Below, one piece after another: positions 32,392-45,695 of a stretch of 64,000 nucleotides of DNA (within the stretch, counting starts at the first letter, position 1; each line of letters starts with the position of its first letter). Source of the DNA: Limnanthes douglasii subsp. nivea (Eukaryota > Streptophyta > Magnoliopsida > Brassicales > Limnanthaceae); contig JAUPFV010000001.1 of the NCBI GenBank assembly GCA_036936605.1, forward strand, positions 156,397,187 to 156,461,186. The letters run 5' to 3'. The position numbers and the translations under genes were made by a program. Under the pieces are notes generated by a model. It searched no databases. It was not told where the DNA came from and was given only the letters and a program-made list of their open reading frames with translations.

Positions 32392-34314
32392 ATGGATGGT
32401 ACTAAAATAAAGTATACTGAAATAAAAATTACCCCAAAAGTTACTACCTAAGATGACGTCATCAACCTAGACCCTGAAGAATCAAAAGATGAACTTGAAA
32501 ACCTTGAGTTTTTGGTGGAATTTTTCAGTAACCAATCATAAATATACAAATATATGTTTGATTAGATGTGAATATGAAATCCCATGTTATATAACTACTT
32601 ATCCATCTAGAATTGGTGATTTTCCCCATCATATCGTTTGCGATAAAATTTGCTTCTTCTGGCCCATTCGAATATGGTTTACGATTACCATTTCATAATT
32701 TCATTACCCAATTCTTCAAGCATGTTAGAATATGACCTACTAAATTAATAACCAATGAATTTCGAGTAATCCTTAGCGTTCTCTTAAGTTCTTTATTACT
32801 GAAAATTAAAGTTCATTTTGAATTTTTTGTTTCCATTGTGAAAATTATAAAACTTCAACACAACCCTTTTTTACTTCCTAATCCTAAAAAAACTTCTCTG
32901 AATCATCAATGTTCATTCATCTGACCATCATTTGAAAATAAGCTTTATCTATATAACTAGAATTTGGGAATTTAGGAATGAGCTTGATGGTTTTTGTTAG
33001 ATAGAAAGAAGATGGATGAATACACGTAAGTTAGGGTCCTTACTCTTCGAATAAACTACATATATTACTTGTTTTAAATATTATAATTCATATTTTTACT
33101 TATCTTTACAGATCCCCGTAAAGTACTTGCATATCGTGCCAGACATAATTCCACCTTTGACACAAAGCGACAAACAACTAATCGGTCATCTTACAACTAA
33201 GACCTCATAAGGAAATTTTGCTTATATTGTAAATCTCAATACTTGTCGAGTATCATTTATCCTACATATTAATGACTCTCCAATTTATGTCTCAACCCTC
33301 CCACCAACTTTTTGGATCTCTCGTTAACTCCCGCACTACCCCAACACAGTTCATCATAACCATATGAGTTGCTCAGACATTTTACGGAAGTAGTTTGAAA
33401 TCCAGTAAGAGGTTAATTTTTTAATATTAAATTCTTTTTTTCCTAATTTTACAACTTTTTTTATTACTTTAACCTTTTGAATTTATTTAGAGTATTTATA
33501 ACTCTATGACATTGCCCTTTATGACCATGACTCCCGCTGATATTGACATCATGGCCAAATTCCAACATGATGAGATAGTGATCGACTCAAGGCAACAACG
33601 AATGAAGTTAATTACTATTTAATAAGGTTTGCAGAAAATGAAACAAGCTCACAAAAGATTACAAAATGAAAAATTAATTGCTAAAAATATCTTACCACCC
33701 TTGCAGTTCAGCAAAATACTGCTAACACTGAAAAAGCCAAAATACTTGTGCAAAATGCAAAGCTAATGAAACAAGGTACTACCTAAACAACTTATAATAC
33801 TGACTTGATTTCACAAAAAACCACCCTCACTAAACGAAATAAAACTTGGAACACTGAGATCACTTCTTTAACTACTTAAGTATATACTTTGAAATATGAA
33901 ATCAAAATGCTTAAAAAAAAGTTAAGTTATTTTGAAAAACAAAAGAACATATAATTTCAAAAGATAAAAAAGGATATTGATCGCAGTACTTTTGAAATTA
34001 TCACTGAGAGAGAAGAAGTTACGCTCATAGTAGTTGAGTTGTTGGTTAGAAAAATTTCAAAAGAAATTATCTAATCCATTATAACTGCAAATCCTACTAT
34101 CCAATTAGGATAATTAGAGGAGTTACTCCCCGAAGAAGATCTTCATAAACATCTGAAGAAAACACTTCTTTTAGAAGAACATAAAGAAACAGAAATCAAT
34201 GTTGATGAATACACCAAAAATCATAGTGGCAAAAAACCAAAAATGATGAGGATAGGAAAAATCACAGAACAACCAATATTACCGATAAAGAGACCCAAAA
34301 GAGAAAACCGCTGA
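32392..34314 (+). pseudogene. Antisense ORF of Tat-like element A
   Basis: Opposite in sense to the element's gag-pol and placed between pol and the 3' LTR. The first part (from ATG 32392) is frame-shifted but keeps the style of the plant putative gypsy-type transposon domain (Transposase_28-like): EIPCYITTYPSRIGDFPHHI, later PNEFR-like and VHFEFFVSIVK. The last ~590 bases form one frame rich in coiled-coil residues, ending at TGA 34312-34314. This frame is broken only by TAA at 33784, 33877, 33952, 34072 and 34111; two more TAA lie upstream at 33620 and 33623. Each sits where Gln would suit the surrounding helix. Confidence 0.6.
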
Positions 34315-34770
34315 TATAGTTGATTCTAATGGCCACCACAAAACAGTTTTTAAATAATAATAAAGTCTCCAGATGTGCAATTCCTCCATTCCAATTGTTG
34401 AAATTCTAAAAGAACAACAATTCGAAACAAACACCCGTCCTAATTTAACTATCATGTTTTGATTTTTAATATTTTAAAGACTATATTATGTGTTATATGT
34501 CTTAACTTCTTATTTTTTACTCTATTTTGATGGTGACAGGTTAACTAACTGCTTATTTTATACTATTATAGCAATTACTTTTATGTTGACCTTATAACTT
34601 TACACCAACTAGTTTTAAAATATTTAATTAGGCATTCATATATCTTAGATATTTTATATAAAAAATGGCATGCGTTGATGGTTTATGCGATTATTTAATA
34701 TAACTATTTATGGTTATTCACTTTCCCACTTTACAAATATTGATTTGACTATAAATTTAATATGTTATGA

Positions 34771-35215
34771 GTCCTATTTGGACAACCTTTCAATTTGAAA
34801 CTTTACGGTTGGTTAGTTAACCATAATTAATTATTTGACCATTAAGTAAGGGTACAATATGTCCTATTTGCGTAACCTTTCAGTTTTTCAACTTTAGGCT
34901 TGATTATTTAACCAAAATTTCTTATTTGACAATTAAGTCAGGGAAAACTATGACCTATTTGTGTAAACCTTTGATTTTTCAACCTTAGAATTTGTTATTT
35001 AACCATAACTATTATTTGAAAATTAAGTCATGGCATAATTTGGCCTATTTACGTAATTATTCAGTTTCTAGACCTTAGGCTTGATTATTTAACTAGAATC
35101 GTTTATTTGAGAGTTACGCCAGGGCATATAGTATGGCCTATTTGTGTAGCATTTTGGTTCTTCAGCCTTAGGCTTGATTATGTAACCAAAATTACTTATT
35201 CATTACTTAATATAA
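34771..35215. repeat. ~91-bp tandem repeat, five copies
   Basis: Units begin at about 34771, 34861, 34952, 35042 and 35135 (CCTATTTG ... GGCTTGATTATTTAACC ... TTATTTGA ... AAGTCAGGG). It lies between pol and the antisense ORF of element A. Confidence 0.9.
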
Positions 35216-38000
35216 TTGCTCTATTATTGATAAAGAAAACTTTACAATACTTTTATGCCTTCATGTTCAGATTTACAAATTTTCCTTATACAATTTCATA
35301 TGCTAAACATTCCAATGATGCTTTGACATGTATCCATTTAAATATTGTAATATATACGCCACATGATAACCCTTGTAAACAAATGTATACGAACCTTTTG
35401 GAACTAATTTTTCAGAATTTCTATCGTTTTCCCTTTCAAAACGTTTCTTCATAACCAAATCACCCTCATTAATTTTTTTGGCCTCACGTTGGCATCATAT
35501 ATACTTTTCATTATAGTTTTATAATGTTGAGCTCTAACTCTTGCTTGATCACGAAGTTCTTCAATTAAATCCACTAAAATATGTTCCCTTCAATGTTATT
35601 TTCTTTTAAATAATATGAAATCCTATGACTCGGAATAATCACCTCTTCTGGAACCATACCATCCATTCCATACACTTTACAAAATGTTATTTCCTCTATA
35701 AAAACTTTTGGAGTTGTTCAATACGCCCACAATACTTCAGAAAATTTATCTAGCCATTTATCTTGGTTTCCTCAATTTTGTTTTTTTATTATATCAACCA
35801 TTGTTTTATTTGTTACCCCCACCAAGGTGTTGAAAATGCTGCTCAATTTCATATATTTTGCAAAATATTTTCGATATTTCATTTTAAAAATATGGACCTT
35901 TATCTGCCATCATTAGTTTTTTGAATTTCAAACCGTGATAAAACATGACCCTTAAAAAATTCACATATTTATTTAACTCATATTTTTTATAAAGCATTTG
36001 CCTCAACCAATTTGGTAAAATAATTAACGGTCACAAACAAAAACTGCCTCTAACTTGTGTCCATCGGTATTGTACCCACCAAATCAACTGTCCACTTATC
36101 AAAAGGACAGGGTAATGGGAGCACAATTATAAGATCACTTAAAAAATGGCTCATTCTAACATACACTTGAAAATTATTGTATTCTTGCACCATAGCTTAT
36201 ATATCAGCTGCCAATTTTGGTCAATAAAATCATGCTAAAATAAAACATCTTTTAAAATCTTAAAACCATTGTGAGCCTCGAAAACTCCATCATACAAATA
36301 TTGCAATACAAATAGAGATGCTTCCTGACTTAAACAACGCAATAAAGTCATTGCAAAAGGTTTTCTATAAAGTAACCCATCAAGATTTACATATTTTACA
36401 GCACAGATTCTTAAATTTTGAGACTTCGCTTTCCCTCGGGAATTATATTATCTTTAAAAGCAACAAATACTTTTGTTTTCAGTAAATAACCACATCGACC
36501 GACAAAAATTTCAACTCGTCTTCCCCATAAACTACCTCGTTCACAAATGCTCTTTCTTGAACAATTACCAAATGATTACCCCCACATAATAAATATCTTT
36601 TGCTAGAAAATTAGCATCTGAATTAGCAAGACAAGGTACTTACTCAAGTTCCACTTTTTCAAATTTCTTGATCTAACCCTTCAAAACTTTTGGATACTCC
36701 CTCATACTTTCATGTTTGGATTCATAAACACCATTGGTATGATTTATTACCAAATTTGAATCTGACTTGATTGGATTACTTTTGCCCCATAAATTTAGGC
36801 TAATCTCAAACCTCCAAAAATAGCCTCATATTTAACGCTATTGTTAGTTACCTCAATACCCAATATAATAGATTGTTTAATCTCTTCTCCAAAATGTGTT
36901 TTTAGAATAAAAATGCTCCACCTGTACCAACTCCCTACGATCCATCAAATTTAATCATGCATTCAAATTCCTTACGTAAATCTGACTGTTTTTCATCTTC
37001 AACAATTAACCTTTCTCCGGTAAACTCATCAATAAAATATATCATCACTTAAGCCTTGATCGTCGTTCGAGGTTCAAAAGTAATCTCATACTCACCAAAT
37101 TCTACCAACCACCTTGCCAGTCTTCTCAAAATATCAGACTTTTGTAATACTTATTCCAAAGGAAACGATATTCAAACTAGGATAACACGACTCTAAAAAT
37201 AAGGTCTCATCTTCCGCGCAGATACAACCAAAGACAAAACTAACTTTTCAAAAAGATAAATAATCACTTTTCAACATCAGTCAAACTTTTACTAATATAG
37301 TAAACTAGGTTTCCACCTTATAAAATTCTCTAATAAAAACTAAACTAAATGTATTATCAGAAACTGATAAATAAAGGTACGAAGGTTCACCTATTGATGG
37401 AAATGACAATATCTTTGGTGAAACCAAATAAACTTTCAAAGCTCGGAATGCCTCGTCATAATCCTTATTCTAATAAAACTTCTTTGCTTTCTTAAGAATT
37501 TAAAAAAAAACACGGCTCTTATCCGATACTCGTGATATAAACCGAGATAAAGTTATTAACCCTCTATCAATATATGCATTTCTTTAACATTCCTTATAAG
37601 CTCTATATTCAGTATTAATTTTAGTTATACTAGATCAACTTCAGTCTCATTCTTACAGAAAATATATCCCTAAACATTTCTCATTCTCAACCCCAATATA
37701 ACATTTTTAAAGGATTCAACTTTAGTTTGAAATTTCTCAAATTTTAAAACATATCCCTTAAACTTCTACATGTCGATCTTCTGAATTGCTCTTGACAATC
37801 ATGTCATCTATTTATTCTTCCACAATGTTTCCTAATTGCCTCTAAAAAATTCGATTAACTAATCTCTGATATGTAGACTCAGTATTCTTCAGACCGAACG
37901 ACCTTACGCGATAACAATACAACCCCATTTTTGTTTTAAAAGTTGTATGTTCCTAAGTTTTTCTTCATCCTTCACCTCACCTTTTTTAATAAACTCTACT
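35216..38000 (-). pseudogene. Ty3/gypsy pol of element A (RT, RNase H, integrase), heavily decayed
   Basis: Minus sense. Reverse transcriptase near 37940-37790: CYRVRSFGLKNTESTYQRL corresponds to the family's PFGLKNAGATYQR, followed by an IDDMIVKS-like active-site region. RNase H-like sequence follows (PSYLYLSVSDNTFSLV near 37400-37350). Integrase lies at about 36150-35300: FDKWTVDLVGTIPM, then VNYFTKLVEANAL. Many stops and frameshifts run throughout. The right-to-left order RT, RNase H, integrase is that of Ty3/gypsy. Confidence 0.8.
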
Positions 38001-38340
38001 AACTCTTTATTATCAATTAACCTTCGTACCTCATTCTTTACTTGAAAAAAATCACTCGTCAAATGTCCATGATTATTGTGATAAGAATAATAATATTATT
38101 TTGTCCTTCCATTATCAGGTGCAAACATTTGACAAAGTAGTCTAAAATTTGTTTTATCTTTTATTTTATCAAAAATAGTTGCGATATTTTTATGACCTCA
38201 CTCTTTGAATCTTTAACATAGATGAAATGATCTGCCCCTGCTAATATATCTTCCATAAGTTACATCGGGATTCTAACAAGATATTCCTATAACTTTAATT
38301 CCAAAATCAAACCTTTCTTGAAAGCAACAACTACTACATC

Positions 38341-38676
38341 CTATTTACAACTCGTCAAAGCATTCAACTCACACACAAACCTCTGAACATAGCTCATCAA
38401 TAATTCCACTATTATCTTATACAAATTTATTATAAAGTCTCCATCACTTTTGTATGCTTTATTTCCAAGAAATCGAATTCTAAACGTATGCCAAACACGA
38501 TCAATTTTTTTAATAGTCCTCTTAGGTAACAAATTGAACAATTCCAATACATTTTCCTTAAATGCCATTAAAAAATCTATGCACAACAAAATTTCATCAA
38601 CATTAAACTCCATCATCATATTTCTAAATGGACACATTTGATGCTCTGGATCCCCATATCTATCATAAGTTTCCAT
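38341..38676 (-). pseudogene. Gypsy gag fragment of element A
   Basis: 111 codons matching the Retrotrans_gag pattern: ENVLELFNLLPKRTIKKIDR, W..F...F, then YKIIVELLMSYVQRF. This is the nucleocapsid-type structural protein; its upstream and downstream parts are lost. Confidence 0.75.
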
Positions 38677-39479
38677 GAGATATGCATCAAACTCCCTTCC
38701 AAAATATCACTAACGAATGGTGAGTTTTGCAATATATAATATGCCATTTTAGTTTTTTCCTCATTATATTATATTACCTTATTTCATTTACTTTTCTTAG
38801 ATTCCAAGCTACCGGACTCACCACCGCCCTCCATTTTTTAACATTTTTTTGTTTCGATTCTTTACTTTATTCTGTTCTGATTTTTCTGTATACTTAAAAG
38901 TCACTTCTCTTTCTTTAACCTTTTCAGCACAATTCACATTAGATTCCTCTTTATCGTCAATGTACTTCTTTTTATTTTTTAACACTAGTTTATCAGTTAA
39001 CAATGTAATACATTTGATAACTTCTAACATTTTGCTTGAGGTTCATGCTATTTCTCAACTTACAGCTGATCACTTTAACTTGTTCTCGTTTCATTTCTTA
39101 GTTTTGAGCTTCCAAAAGTTGAACATTAGAAAGATTTACAGGTATACCTTGACCAGTGAGCTTTCTATCTTTCTCATTAGAAAGAACAGATCATTGAACA
39201 CCAGATCCATCATGTACATGATCAGCTCCAGACACCATAGCTACAGATTGTGTTTGATCTGCCATCATCACTTTAGAAGTTTTATACTGAACATCATTTA
39301 CACCTAAAGACTAATTCCTTAAACCTGACTTTTCCTCTTCAACATGAGAATTCAACACCATAAAAGGAATCACTATAGGATTAGTTTGACTTGAACAACC
39401 CTTATGAGAGACTCTTTTGATTACTGGTCGTGTCATCATCATTAGTAAATGTAACAAAAAACTTTGAAAAGTAAATATT
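38677..39479 (-). other. Gag leader region of element A
   Basis: Between gag fragment and primer site. Lys/Glu-rich minus-strand frame at 39030-38818 (KVKEREVTFKYTEKSEQNKV) may be decayed gag N-terminal sequence. No firm call. Confidence 0.35.
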
Positions 39480-39496
39480 TCCCACAAGCGGCGCCA
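39480..39496 (-). other. Primer binding site of element A
   Basis: Complement reads TGGCGCCGCTTGTGGGA, a common plant gypsy primer site, four bases from the LTR. Confidence 0.85.
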
Positions 39497-39500
39497 AATT

Positions 39501-40101
39501 TGATAAGGAAACCCTTCTCAAAGACTTGGCCAAAGCAATGAATTACAATCAAGAAAGAAGATGAATAAAATATGATTATTTGCATTAGAAAAGTGTGATA
39601 AAATTTTTAAAAATAATATTTACCATTTATTTATAAGGCTTACAAATATATCTCTACTTATAGTATTATTACACGTGTATACAATAATCGACTTACAAGT
39701 GTTATTCAATTATAATTGTTTAACTAACTTATTTTGCCTCCTATATAAAATAGACACATTTGTAAAGGGGCATATTTGACGTGGCTTTCACACGTCTTTA
39801 AATTGTATGCTCGTTGGCTTTCGCACGTCTTTAAATTGTATGCTCGTTGGCTTTCGCACGTCTTTAAATTGTATCCTCGTTGGCTTATGTCTTTAAATTG
39901 TATCCTCGTCGACTTATGTCTTTCAATTGTATCCTCGTTAACTTATGCCTTGTGCTTCATTATAATTCCAATTTAACCTTCGTCCACATTTTGAATTGCA
40001 TCATACTTTTGAAATATCCCCACGTCTAATTCACAATTTATACCTCTTCAAGTTGCTGAATTGGCTTCTCGTCATTATTGCTAATTATCTTTGTCTCATC
40101 A
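39501..40101 (-). repeat. 5' LTR of element A
   Basis: Pair of the split LTR starting at 26232. The outer limit at CTCATCA (40095-40101) is a best guess. It contains a tandem repeat absent from the partner: unit of 36 bp (GTTGGCTTTCGCACGTCTTT...) at 39781-39890, then 32-33-bp variants to about 39950. Confidence 0.8.
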
Positions 40102-40616
40102 AGTAATTTGTGAGACTAAGTTTGGAATCTTTGAAAGAATTTAGAAGAAAATTTATTGTTGAAATCTATTTAGTAAAATTTGATACTTAAAAATATAAAA
40201 ATAAACGATTCAGTTATTAAAAAAAAACAAGTGAGAGCATAATCTAGATAAAACTAAAAAAAACGTATTTTAAGCTATTTATATTACACGGCTATTTTGC
40301 AATTTTTTTTTGTATGTATCTAACTGATTGTAATAGAAAACTTGACATAGTTGTTGGGAATTTATACTATTTTTCTATAAACACCAACCTACCATTACCA
40401 ACCACTTTTTCCACACACCAAGTTTACTTATTTATTTTAAAATCACATAATCCTTACACCAACCCACACGAAACTCCATTGAGGGTGACGTGGTTAATAA
40501 GTATGTACGACACTAAATAACAATGTGTTAGAGGTACCGTACAACGAACTCTAAAACAAGTATGTATTCACATTGTCAATAATATAAGTTAGAAACTTTC
40601 TCAAGTCGTAGAAACT
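40102..40616. other. Intergenic, 3' flank of the CHUP1-like gene
   Basis: AT-rich. Presumably contains the 3' untranslated region of the minus-strand gene near its right edge. No other feature. Confidence 0.5.
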
Positions 40617-43600
40617 CTAGGTTTCACCAAAACTATACGATGCTGATTTTTTGTACATGTTTTTCTCGAGACTTGACTGCCTTAAAACTTCGGCGAAATT
40701 CATCAACTCCGATCCGCTAGAAAAGTTTGATTCTATGTCAACTCGACCTTCTTGAGTATAGCCAGTGGATCCCTGCCGATACAAGACTAATCTATTACTA
40801 TTACAATTACCGCCATAAGAACCTACATCACTATTTCTACGGCCATTATTAGAATCCTTAGAATGTTCAGCAAATAGCTGAGCTAGAGTAACTTTTCGTT
40901 TCATCTGTAGTGCATCATCGGCACCAGCTCCGGCCCTTGAATTGCAGTTCAAATCTTCAAGAGACAGAAATATGTCGGTCGATGAAGCACGACTGTGGCT
41001 GTTAGTGTCTTTTCCTCGTACAAGTCTCTTAAGCTTGTTGAGAAGTTTCCTTTTGCTTGAGCTGTTGGTTTTGGTAATAGACGAATCATCGAGAGAACTG
41101 CCCAGCTCTTCGGAATCTGTGAAATAGGAATTCTGAGACATTGACCACAGATCAAAATCCGATACGTTGATCTCCTTGTCTCTTAAGCCTTCTGAATTTG
41201 CATATTCAAGTATTAGCTGTTTGGCCTTCTCTTCGGATGCAGGACTCAGCTTTTCGCTTAGATCTCTGGCCATTGTTTTACCAGGAAGGGGTTGACAATA
41301 GCGCAACTCATATCTTAAGCAAGCATTTACCCAACGGAGATAGACAAGTTCTTCAACATCAGCGCATCGATATGCTTGAAGTTGGTCATTTTCTTTTTGC
41401 AACTCTTCATTTTCATGTTTTAATCGGTTGCTTTCTTCCCTCAATGTTTCTCCCTGCAACAAAACATTCTTAACAAAAAACTACAAAACTAAAAATAAGA
41501 TCAAAAGCTTAAAAAACTAAAAAAAAAAAAAAACTAGCTTGTTTGACCTTTTCAAATTTTGGCTTTTATTTTCCACAATATCTATTCATAAAAAAAAACA
41601 ACCCGTTTTTATTAATTTACTTTGCTTTGTTACGGAAAAAATCAGTGGATGAGGAAAGGCTCGCATTCAAGCTGGAATTACCTCAGGATCTTGCAGAATA
41701 GATTCTTTAAGGATTTCGGTCGACTCCAACTTACAAGCCAACTCTGAGTTTGCAGATTGCAATGTCAAATTAGACTTCCTCAATTCCTCTTTCTCAGCCT
41801 CTAAATTATTTAACTTTTGTAGCTTTACTAGAACATCCGGATCCATTGCCGAATCCTTAAGATCCTGCTCCTGCATCCTAGAAACTCTTTCTTTTAAATT
41901 TATGATTTGCCCTTTGTTTTGTTGAGCTTCAACTATTATCTTTGTCTTGAGAATCATGGTCTGTGATCTTGCATGTTCAAGTTCTGCAGCAATTTTTGCA
42001 TGATCAGCCACTTGTACCTCCAGTCTTCTATTCTCGGCCTGTAATGATTCAATTTTCAGTGTTAAACGCTTAGCTTCCGTGTTGTTTATCTTCAACCTAT
42101 TCATTAGTTCAGTGACCACTATTTCCTGCTCTTTGAGGCCATAATACTCTAGCAATTGGTCCTCAAGATTCCCAACCCTCTTTTGAAGCCTGCTAATCCT
42201 GTTTCTCAGGAGCCTAATCTCTTGCTCATTATCAACCTTATCGCGGTGTCTAGCACTTAAATTTGGCCTTGATATCTCAACATCTTTCTCGGCCAGCTCA
42301 AATTCCTTAATAAGGTTGTTAAATTCCTGCGAGAGAAACTCATCTCCATTACCTCCACTTCCACTACTTTCTGGAGAAACCAAAACTGCACCGTTCTCAA
42401 CTTCAGCCTTTGACGTGCTTATCTTTTCCTACAAACAGAATTTTGCAGATTAGAAATAAACAATATCTATAAGGGCGGCAACAATCCAGTTACGAAGCCG
42501 GATAATTTTTTTTAGTAAATAATAATATGCCAGAACCAATCCCAACCTAGATTTCGGACATATATGTATGACTGAATCTGAACCCAATTTTGATTCATTA
42601 AATCAGAAACCAACTTGGTCAACCGGATATTGCCTGATTTCAACCTATTTTAAACAAAGTATTATATCTTGTGACTTTTTATAACGTATTTAAACTGTAG
42701 GTGTACCGAAACTAGACTGTTCGATGCCAAGTATGACCAGGATCCAGCACTATTTAATACCCAAATCTGACCTGAAATCCCGGACCTGACAGGCAGTGAT
42801 CAAGAGATAACCACTTCTGGGAAACGAACGGTCATACGTACAAAAGAAGAAAGGGCATGCTATAACATAAACATACGTCAATAGGTCGAGATGCACAAGG
42901 TAAGAAAGAAGAAATGGGTAGTTCTCAAACAGGTTCTTGTTGATACATCTCACTGCATCACAATAGTGCTAGATGAATAACGTCGATACCATGTAATCTA
43001 TATGCTTTGCAGCAGTCCTCAAAAAGAACTTACAAAAGCTAACATTTCACTGCATAATGTAATCTTGTTATTTCCTTTTACCTACAAAATCGATTCAAAA
43101 GAATAATACCACTTCCTCCTATTAGTTAGAGGTTCCATGCAGTCCTCAGAAAGAACTTAAACCAATGTTGATAATGAAATTATAACAATCGGCCAATTTG
43201 CTTATTCACAGGTATGCTATATAAAACGGATATTTGTTAACAAACAAACAAAGCTTATAACATCGAAGGACCCTTGTGGCACTGCATAACTGTCATAAAC
43301 TACGTCTAGCTATTGATGAACTATGAACCATGACTATTGAGAAAGAAAGTGTAGTGAACTTACCAAAACAAAAGAACTCAGATCTCCTGTTCGCTTAGCT
43401 TCTGTAGCATGATCTAGAAAACACATATCAATAAATAAATCCAAGGTCAAACTATGAATCGTGAAGCTAAAACAATGTATTAAACACACACGTAAACTGG
43501 GAGAAACAAGATACCTGAAGGCTTGGGTGATAAGGCCGGTTTGATTCTCTTGTTCATAAATCGAGAATAAAAAGATCCAGCAAAAGAGAGAGCTATAGCC

Positions 43601-43653
43601 ACCACAAGTTTGGCTATTAATGGCTTTATATCTTTGTTCTTGTTGGAGCTCAT
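40617..43653 (-). CDS. CHUP1-like actin-binding coiled-coil protein
   Basis: Exons (minus): 43653-43515, 43413-43364, 42428-41682, 41453-40617; all junctions are GT/AG and in phase; 590 residues. The N-terminus has one hydrophobic segment (LIAKLVVAIALSFAGSFYS, about 12-30) followed by basic KRIKP, as in membrane-anchored members of the family. A long coiled coil covers about 100-345. The family signature VEELVYLRWVNACLRYEL is at about 346-363. A Ser-rich basic tail follows (SSSKRKLLNKLKRLVRGKD). CHUP1 relatives link membranes, including the chloroplast envelope, to actin. This protein is shorter than CHUP1 itself and lacks a long proline-rich part, so it fits the short CHUP1-like (AR791-type) group; that subgroup call is from memory. 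It is the only intact host gene here. Confidence 0.92.
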
Positions 43654-45589
43654 CGCTAAAGAACTCTCAAATTTCAAGTAAATTCACGATCAACTGCATC
43701 TGGTTAATTTGTGAGCTTCTTCATCTACAAGGAATGAAATCATTGACATAGTCAAGATAAATTTCAAATTAAAAAGAACAAAACAAAGGGCAATTAACCA
43801 GAAAACCATAAAAGTCGAACAATCAAGAGTAAGGGAACTTAACTTAAGTAAATTCATATAATTTAAAAATAGTCGAAGCTGGAGATACGAGCATACTTAA
43901 TTAGTAGAGGTAAGTTTTACATAAATAAGAGAGGGCATACCAGAAAAAGTCAAAACTGATTTAAGCAGAGCCCAAGTCAAATTGAAGCACGGAGATGAAG
44001 CAGAAATGAAGATGACCCTAAAAAAACTCTGAAAACTTATTATTAGGGTTTTGAATCTTCAACAGCTGTGGAAATTAATTGGAATTGACAGAGACGAAGA
44101 AACGTATCTAGCTTTGGTTTCGGTTTTTAACTCAAATGGGTTGTCTTTGTCTCGTGTCATCAAAGAATTGTCAAGTAGTTATGTGCGAATCTCTACTCAG
44201 ACCAACTACTTCAACCTGTCCGAGAAGTTTTGGATTTTAGCCGCAGCAATCTGATTTAAATATTGGTTAAGTTACTGACCATTTACGTGGATACACTAAA
44301 TTAAAAATGCGAAACTTAAAAGTAGTAGTGTTTCTTTTGGTCCGGATTATTTTAGGATTGTATCGTTAATTCGTTGGTTTTTGTCAGTTTCGGCTGTCAA
44401 ATTACGTTCAAATTTTCCCATCGTGAAAAATTGGATAATATTATCCGATCAAATTTAAATAATCTCATTATACCGATTTCATTCAATAATTCAATTGCTG
44501 TCCATTTACACATTTTTAGTTTTTTTTTCTTTTTTAATTTAGTGCTTATGAAAATTTGTATGATCATTTCTTTTAAGCAATTTGGAATTTCACTTAATCA
44601 AGGTGTTCTATATGTTTATATATTTTATATAGCATTTTATTTCTAATTTAATCTTGAAATAGAAAAAATATCTATACATTGTTAAAATTTTAACGTGATA
44701 CGAGCTTTAGTTCTTTGAAAACTTGATAATTGGACTGAAGTTTTCCTAATTTTGTAATAGTAGTTAAAATCACAATTTGTTTTTTTTTCAATTCGATGAC
44801 ATCTCAAATCTATCAAACAAGATTGCAAATATATATTATATAGTAGATAATTGTAGTCGTTGATTTCAAAAAACAGCTTTATTAAATAATGATTGTAGGT
44901 TAACCGATATACATGTTGTTAATCATCAAGTCTTAAGTGACAACTTTTAAGTTTATTTTTTTCCTGATTTTTTTTTGTTTATAACTTTTTTAAAGTCCTA
45001 GTCTTTTCCAACATGACTATATGTTGGTGAAACTGGTAGACTACCAGTCAGGGTAAGTTTGGAGAGTTTTCAAAATGTGATCTTCAACAAATGAATCATC
45101 GAGGGAGTTGAATATATTTCCAAGCTCTATTTTGTATAGAGCTTTAATAATTTTAGAGTTTATTTCCTCTATTAAGAATGAGTTGTTTGTCAAATGGGTT
45201 TTATTGTATTGCAAGCCTATAAATTCTTGATTAAGGAGTTATTATTACTACGAGTAATATTAATGTTACTGTGGATAGATTTTGTCTTATCATCCTTTAT
45301 TCCATTGATTACTATAGATTTTAGTTTAGGAGCCCAAGTTTTAATTACTTTTACAGGTAACTGATCTTTGTTTTCTTTCTCTAAATTTGCTATAAAGGAA
45401 GAGTATATATCGATGTCGAACAATACGGTATGAAAACATGTATGATTATTCTTATCTTTTAGAAAAAATGGATTAAATCTCTCTCTTATAATAATATGAT
45501 TGTTGGTCATGGTATTTTGATAAAGAAACATAACTTGTATATACTAAATAATGTTAATAATCAGAAAATATTGATGAATCGCAACTTGT
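43654..45589. other. 5' region of the CHUP1-like gene and AT-rich intergenic DNA
   Basis: The promoter and 5' untranslated region presumably lie in 43654-44050. The rest is AT-rich. A minus-strand open frame at 45531-45217 matches nothing I recognise. Confidence 0.45.
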
Positions 45590-45695
45590 AGTGAATAAGA
45601 TTAATAAAACCAAAAGCTCATCTAAATTGTGGGACATCCGGTTAGGTCATATATCCAAAGTTAGGATATACAAGGTACTCTGCATTAGAGAAGAC
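45590..45695 (+). pseudogene. Copia pre-integrase fragment
   Basis: KLWDIRLGHISKVRIYKV matches the GAG-pre-integrase motif (LWH.RLGH.S..R). It abuts gypsy sequence directly, so one element was broken by another. Confidence 0.6.

Larger units (their letters stand above)
26232..40101 (-). mobile_element. Tat-like Ty3/gypsy retrotransposon A, decayed, with nested insertion
   Basis: Minus orientation. The 5' LTR on the right starts TGATAAGGAAA at 39501, four bases from the primer site TGGCGCCGCTTGTGGGA (complement at 39480-39496). The 3' LTR on the left starts TGATAAAAGAATT at 26232 and was split by the 26662-31665 element. Inside: gag (38676-38341), reverse transcriptase, RNase H and integrase remnants (~38000-35216), tandem repeats (34771-35215), and an ORF in the opposite sense (32392-34314). 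An antisense ORF between pol and 3' LTR is known in the Tat lineage. LTR inner limits and a TSD were not resolved. Confidence 0.85.

Noticed and set aside
39776..39976. 66-codon frame with WLSHVFKLYARWLSHVFKLY
   Set aside because: Product of the tandem repeat inside the LTR.
26227..40106. Target-site duplication for element A
   Set aside because: AATTG before 26232 does not match AGTAA after 40101; the element's outer ends remain uncertain.
45217..45531. 104-codon minus-strand frame
   Set aside because: No recognised motif, AT-rich composition, and no promoter or splice context; kept as intergenic.
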